A DNA stretch of 64,000 nt. Origin: Paracoccus sediminilitoris. GTDB taxonomy: Bacteria; Pseudomonadota; Alphaproteobacteria; Rhodobacterales; Rhodobacteraceae. The translations under genes and the position numbers were made by a program. The notes below the pieces were generated by a model. It searched no databases, had not been told where the DNA came from, and saw nothing but the letters and a program-made list of their open reading frames with translations. This document shows, piece after piece, positions 62,629 to 64,000 of the stretch (position 1 is the first letter of the stretch; each line of letters opens with the position of its first letter). The stretch covers positions 185,676-249,675 of the forward strand of contig NZ_QJPK01000006.1 in assembly GCF_003259195.1 (NCBI RefSeq), written 5' to 3'.

Positions 62629-63942
62629 GACGGTCTGCGCGAAGTCGCGGGCCTCGGACGGGGCCAGGCCCAGCCCCCGCGCGGCCAGCAGACGGGGCCA
62701 ATCGTGGCCCGGCCATTCGGCCTCTGCCAGGGCGGTCAGCTGGATGTCGTCGCGCGCGGCCTGCCGGCACAGATCCTTGACCTTGGCCGCCGCATCGACA
62801 CGGTCCAGCCCGATCACCTGGACCAGCGCAAAGCTGAGCGCTTCGGCATGGATGACGCCGTTTCCGGTCTGCAGATCGGCCTGCATGGCGCTGGCATCGG
62901 GATGCAGGCGCGACAGCAGGTCACCGGTCAGCGACAGCATGCGGCCCGCGCTGATGCATAGCTGCGGCAGGGTCAGCCATTCGGTGAACCACGCCGCCCC
63001 ATCACGCTGCTGGCGGTGCAGGCCCGCGCCGGTCATCACTGCCGCCAAGCCCAGCACCTGACGCGCAAGCGCCGCCAGTGCCGCAGCCGCCACCGGGTTC
63101 TGTTTCTGCGGCATGGTCGAGGACCCGCCACCCCCGCTGATTGTCACCAGCCCCAGACCCGATTGGGTCATCAGCAGCAGATCCTCGGCCATCTTGCCAA
63201 GGCTGGCGGCAAGGGTGGCGATCCAGCCGGCAAGCGTCGCCATGCCGCTGCGGTCGCTGTGCCAGGCATGGCCCGGATCGCGCAGGTCCAGCGCCTTGGC
63301 CAGGTCGGCGCGGACCTGCGCGCCCTGATCACCCATGGCCGACAGGGTGCCTGCCGCCCCCGCCAGCGACAGGCGCAGCACGGCGGCGCGCAGGCGGTCC
63401 ATGTCACGGCGCGCCTCGATCAGCGGCCAGCCCCAGCCAGCAACGACCGCGCCGAAACTGGTGGGCGTGGCCAACTGGCCATAGGTCCGCGCCCCCATCG
63501 GCAGATCGGCATGATCACCCGCCATCCGCCCAAGCCCGGCCAGCAGATCGTCAAGCCGCCCCTGCCACAGGTCCAGCACGGGGCGCAGCCGCAGGGCCAG
63601 CCCCGTGTCCATGATGTCCTGGCTGGTCGCGCCCCAATGCAGGTATTGCCCATGGGGCGCGGGGATGCGGTCGCGTATCGCCTGCACCAGCGCCGGAACC
63701 GGCACGCCGTTCCGCGCCGTGGCGGCGGCCAGCATCGCCGGATCAATCCGCATGTCCGCGCAGGCCGCCGAAATGGCATCGCCCGAGGCAGCGGGGATCA
63801 TCCCCACCCGGCCCTGCACATCGGCCAACGCGGCCTCGGTCCGGATCATCGCCGCCAGTTCGGCCTGGGCGGTAAAGGCCCCGGCGGTGGCGGCATCCCC
63901 GAACAGGTCGGCATAAAGCGGGTTGTCGGCCGGTCCTGTCAT
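62617..63942 (-). CDS. pcaB: 3-carboxy-cis,cis-muconate cycloisomerase
   Basis: Fumarase/aspartase-superfamily enzyme of 441 aa in the protocatechuate branch of the beta-ketoadipate pathway. The superfamily signature is SGGGGSSTMPQKQNPVAA. Other marks: HWGATSQDIMDTGLALRLR, ARTYGQLATPTSFGAVVAGW and AGLHRQQRDGAAWFTEWLTLPQL. The start overlaps the preceding gene's stop (ATGA), so it lies in a pca operon on the minus strand. Confidence 0.94.
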   Translation of the reverse strand: MTGPADNPLYADLFGDAATAGAFTAQAELAAMIRTEAALADVQGRVGMIPAASGDAISAACADMRIDPAMLAAATARNGVPVPALVQAIRDRIPAPHGQYLHWGATSQDIMDTGLALRLRPVLDLWQGRLDDLLAGLGRMAGDHADLPMGARTYGQLATPTSFGAVVAGWGWPLIEARRDMDRLRAAVLRLSLAGAAGTLSAMGDQGAQVRADLAKALDLRDPGHAWHSDRSGMATLAGWIATLAASLGKMAEDLLLMTQSGLGLVTISGGGGSSTMPQKQNPVAAAALAALARQVLGLAAVMTGAGLHRQQRDGAAWFTEWLTLPQLCISAGRMLSLTGDLLSRLHPDASAMQADLQTGNGVIHAEALSFALVQVIGLDRVDAAAKVKDLCRQAARDDIQLTALAEAEWPGHDWPRLLAARGLGLAPSEARDFAQTVLAL

Positions 63943-64000
63943 TCGACGATGTTCGCCTGCGTTGCGGCCCGGATCTCCTCCTCGGTGACGCCGTCGGCCA
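63939..64000 (-). CDS. C-terminal end of a gene upstream of pcaB, possibly a CoA-transferase subunit
   Basis: Only the last 19 or so codons are in the window: DGVTEEEIRAATQANIVE then stop. The ending resembles the tails of CoA-transferase beta subunits (a G-V-T-x-E-E-I/L-R-A-x-T pattern), which suggests 3-oxoadipate CoA-transferase (pcaJ) in this setting. The stop overlaps the pcaB start as ATGA, so it is in the same operon. Confidence 0.45.
   Translation of the reverse strand, partial: ADGVTEEEIRAATQANIVE

Overview
The window reads as high-GC alphaproteobacterial chromosome, most likely Rhodobacteraceae and Paracoccus-like. The reasons are the ribitol-type pentitol operon, the TAXI-TRAP transporter, the KpsT/KpsE capsule genes, the pob/pca and homogentisate pathways, and densely packed operons with ATGA overlaps. 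No 16S gene is present, so the genus is an inference.

Layout. 1-3.8 kb: a TAXI-type TRAP transporter (fused permease, cut by the left edge, and its binding protein). 4.2-8.7 kb: a capsule-export unit, kpsT-kpsE-kdsA, ending in a BON-MscS channel, then a convergent HI0933-type flavoprotein. 10.0 kb: tRNA-Gln(UUG), followed by a decayed accessory region to about 21 kb. That region holds a broken tyrosine integrase, a degenerate repeat family, single VOC, P-loop and GNAT genes, a kdpFABC operon with a short kdpC, and a frameshifted GAF gene. 21-28 kb: a serralysin-type RTX metalloprotease with a small secreted neighbour, remnants of a sorbosone dehydrogenase/cytochrome pair, an iron-type alcohol dehydrogenase and a DUF4394 protein. 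28.5-38 kb: a LysR gene convergent with a seven-gene operon that joins a Dpp-type importer to an HDAC-fold amidohydrolase, an ornithine-cyclodeaminase-family enzyme and a GlcD-type FAD enzyme. 38-39.5 kb: a Na+/H+ antiporter. 39.5-47 kb: a pentitol (ribitol-like) operon with an AraC regulator, sugar ABC importer, FGGY kinase and two SDRs.

47.3-52.6 kb: tyrosine/homogentisate catabolism (MarR, hmgA, fahA, Lrp, hppD, Rieske protein). 52.7-54.2 kb: an outer-membrane barrel and a haloacid dehalogenase. 54.3-60.5 kb: a locus whose composition resembles Escherichia coli ydjX-ynjF. It has a TVP38/flavin-disulfide-reductase fusion, a CDP-alcohol phosphotransferase and a ynjBCD ABC importer. Here ynjB and ynjC are broken, and ynjC carries a perfect 64-bp palindrome. 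60.5-64 kb: pobA/pobR and the start of a pca cluster (pcaB, probable CoA-transferase end).

Themes. Several transport and oxidation genes are in decay: integrase, GAF, sorbosone dehydrogenase, ynjB and ynjC. All three complete SBP-permease junctions carry a GC-rich hairpin right after the binding-protein gene. The best candidates for undescribed biology are the HDAC/OCD/FAD importer operon, the TVP38-reductase/ynj locus, the RTX protease with its small periplasmic neighbour, and the kdp leader with a hairpin over the start codon of a 27-residue ORF. Every call comes from reading the sequence; no database search was run.
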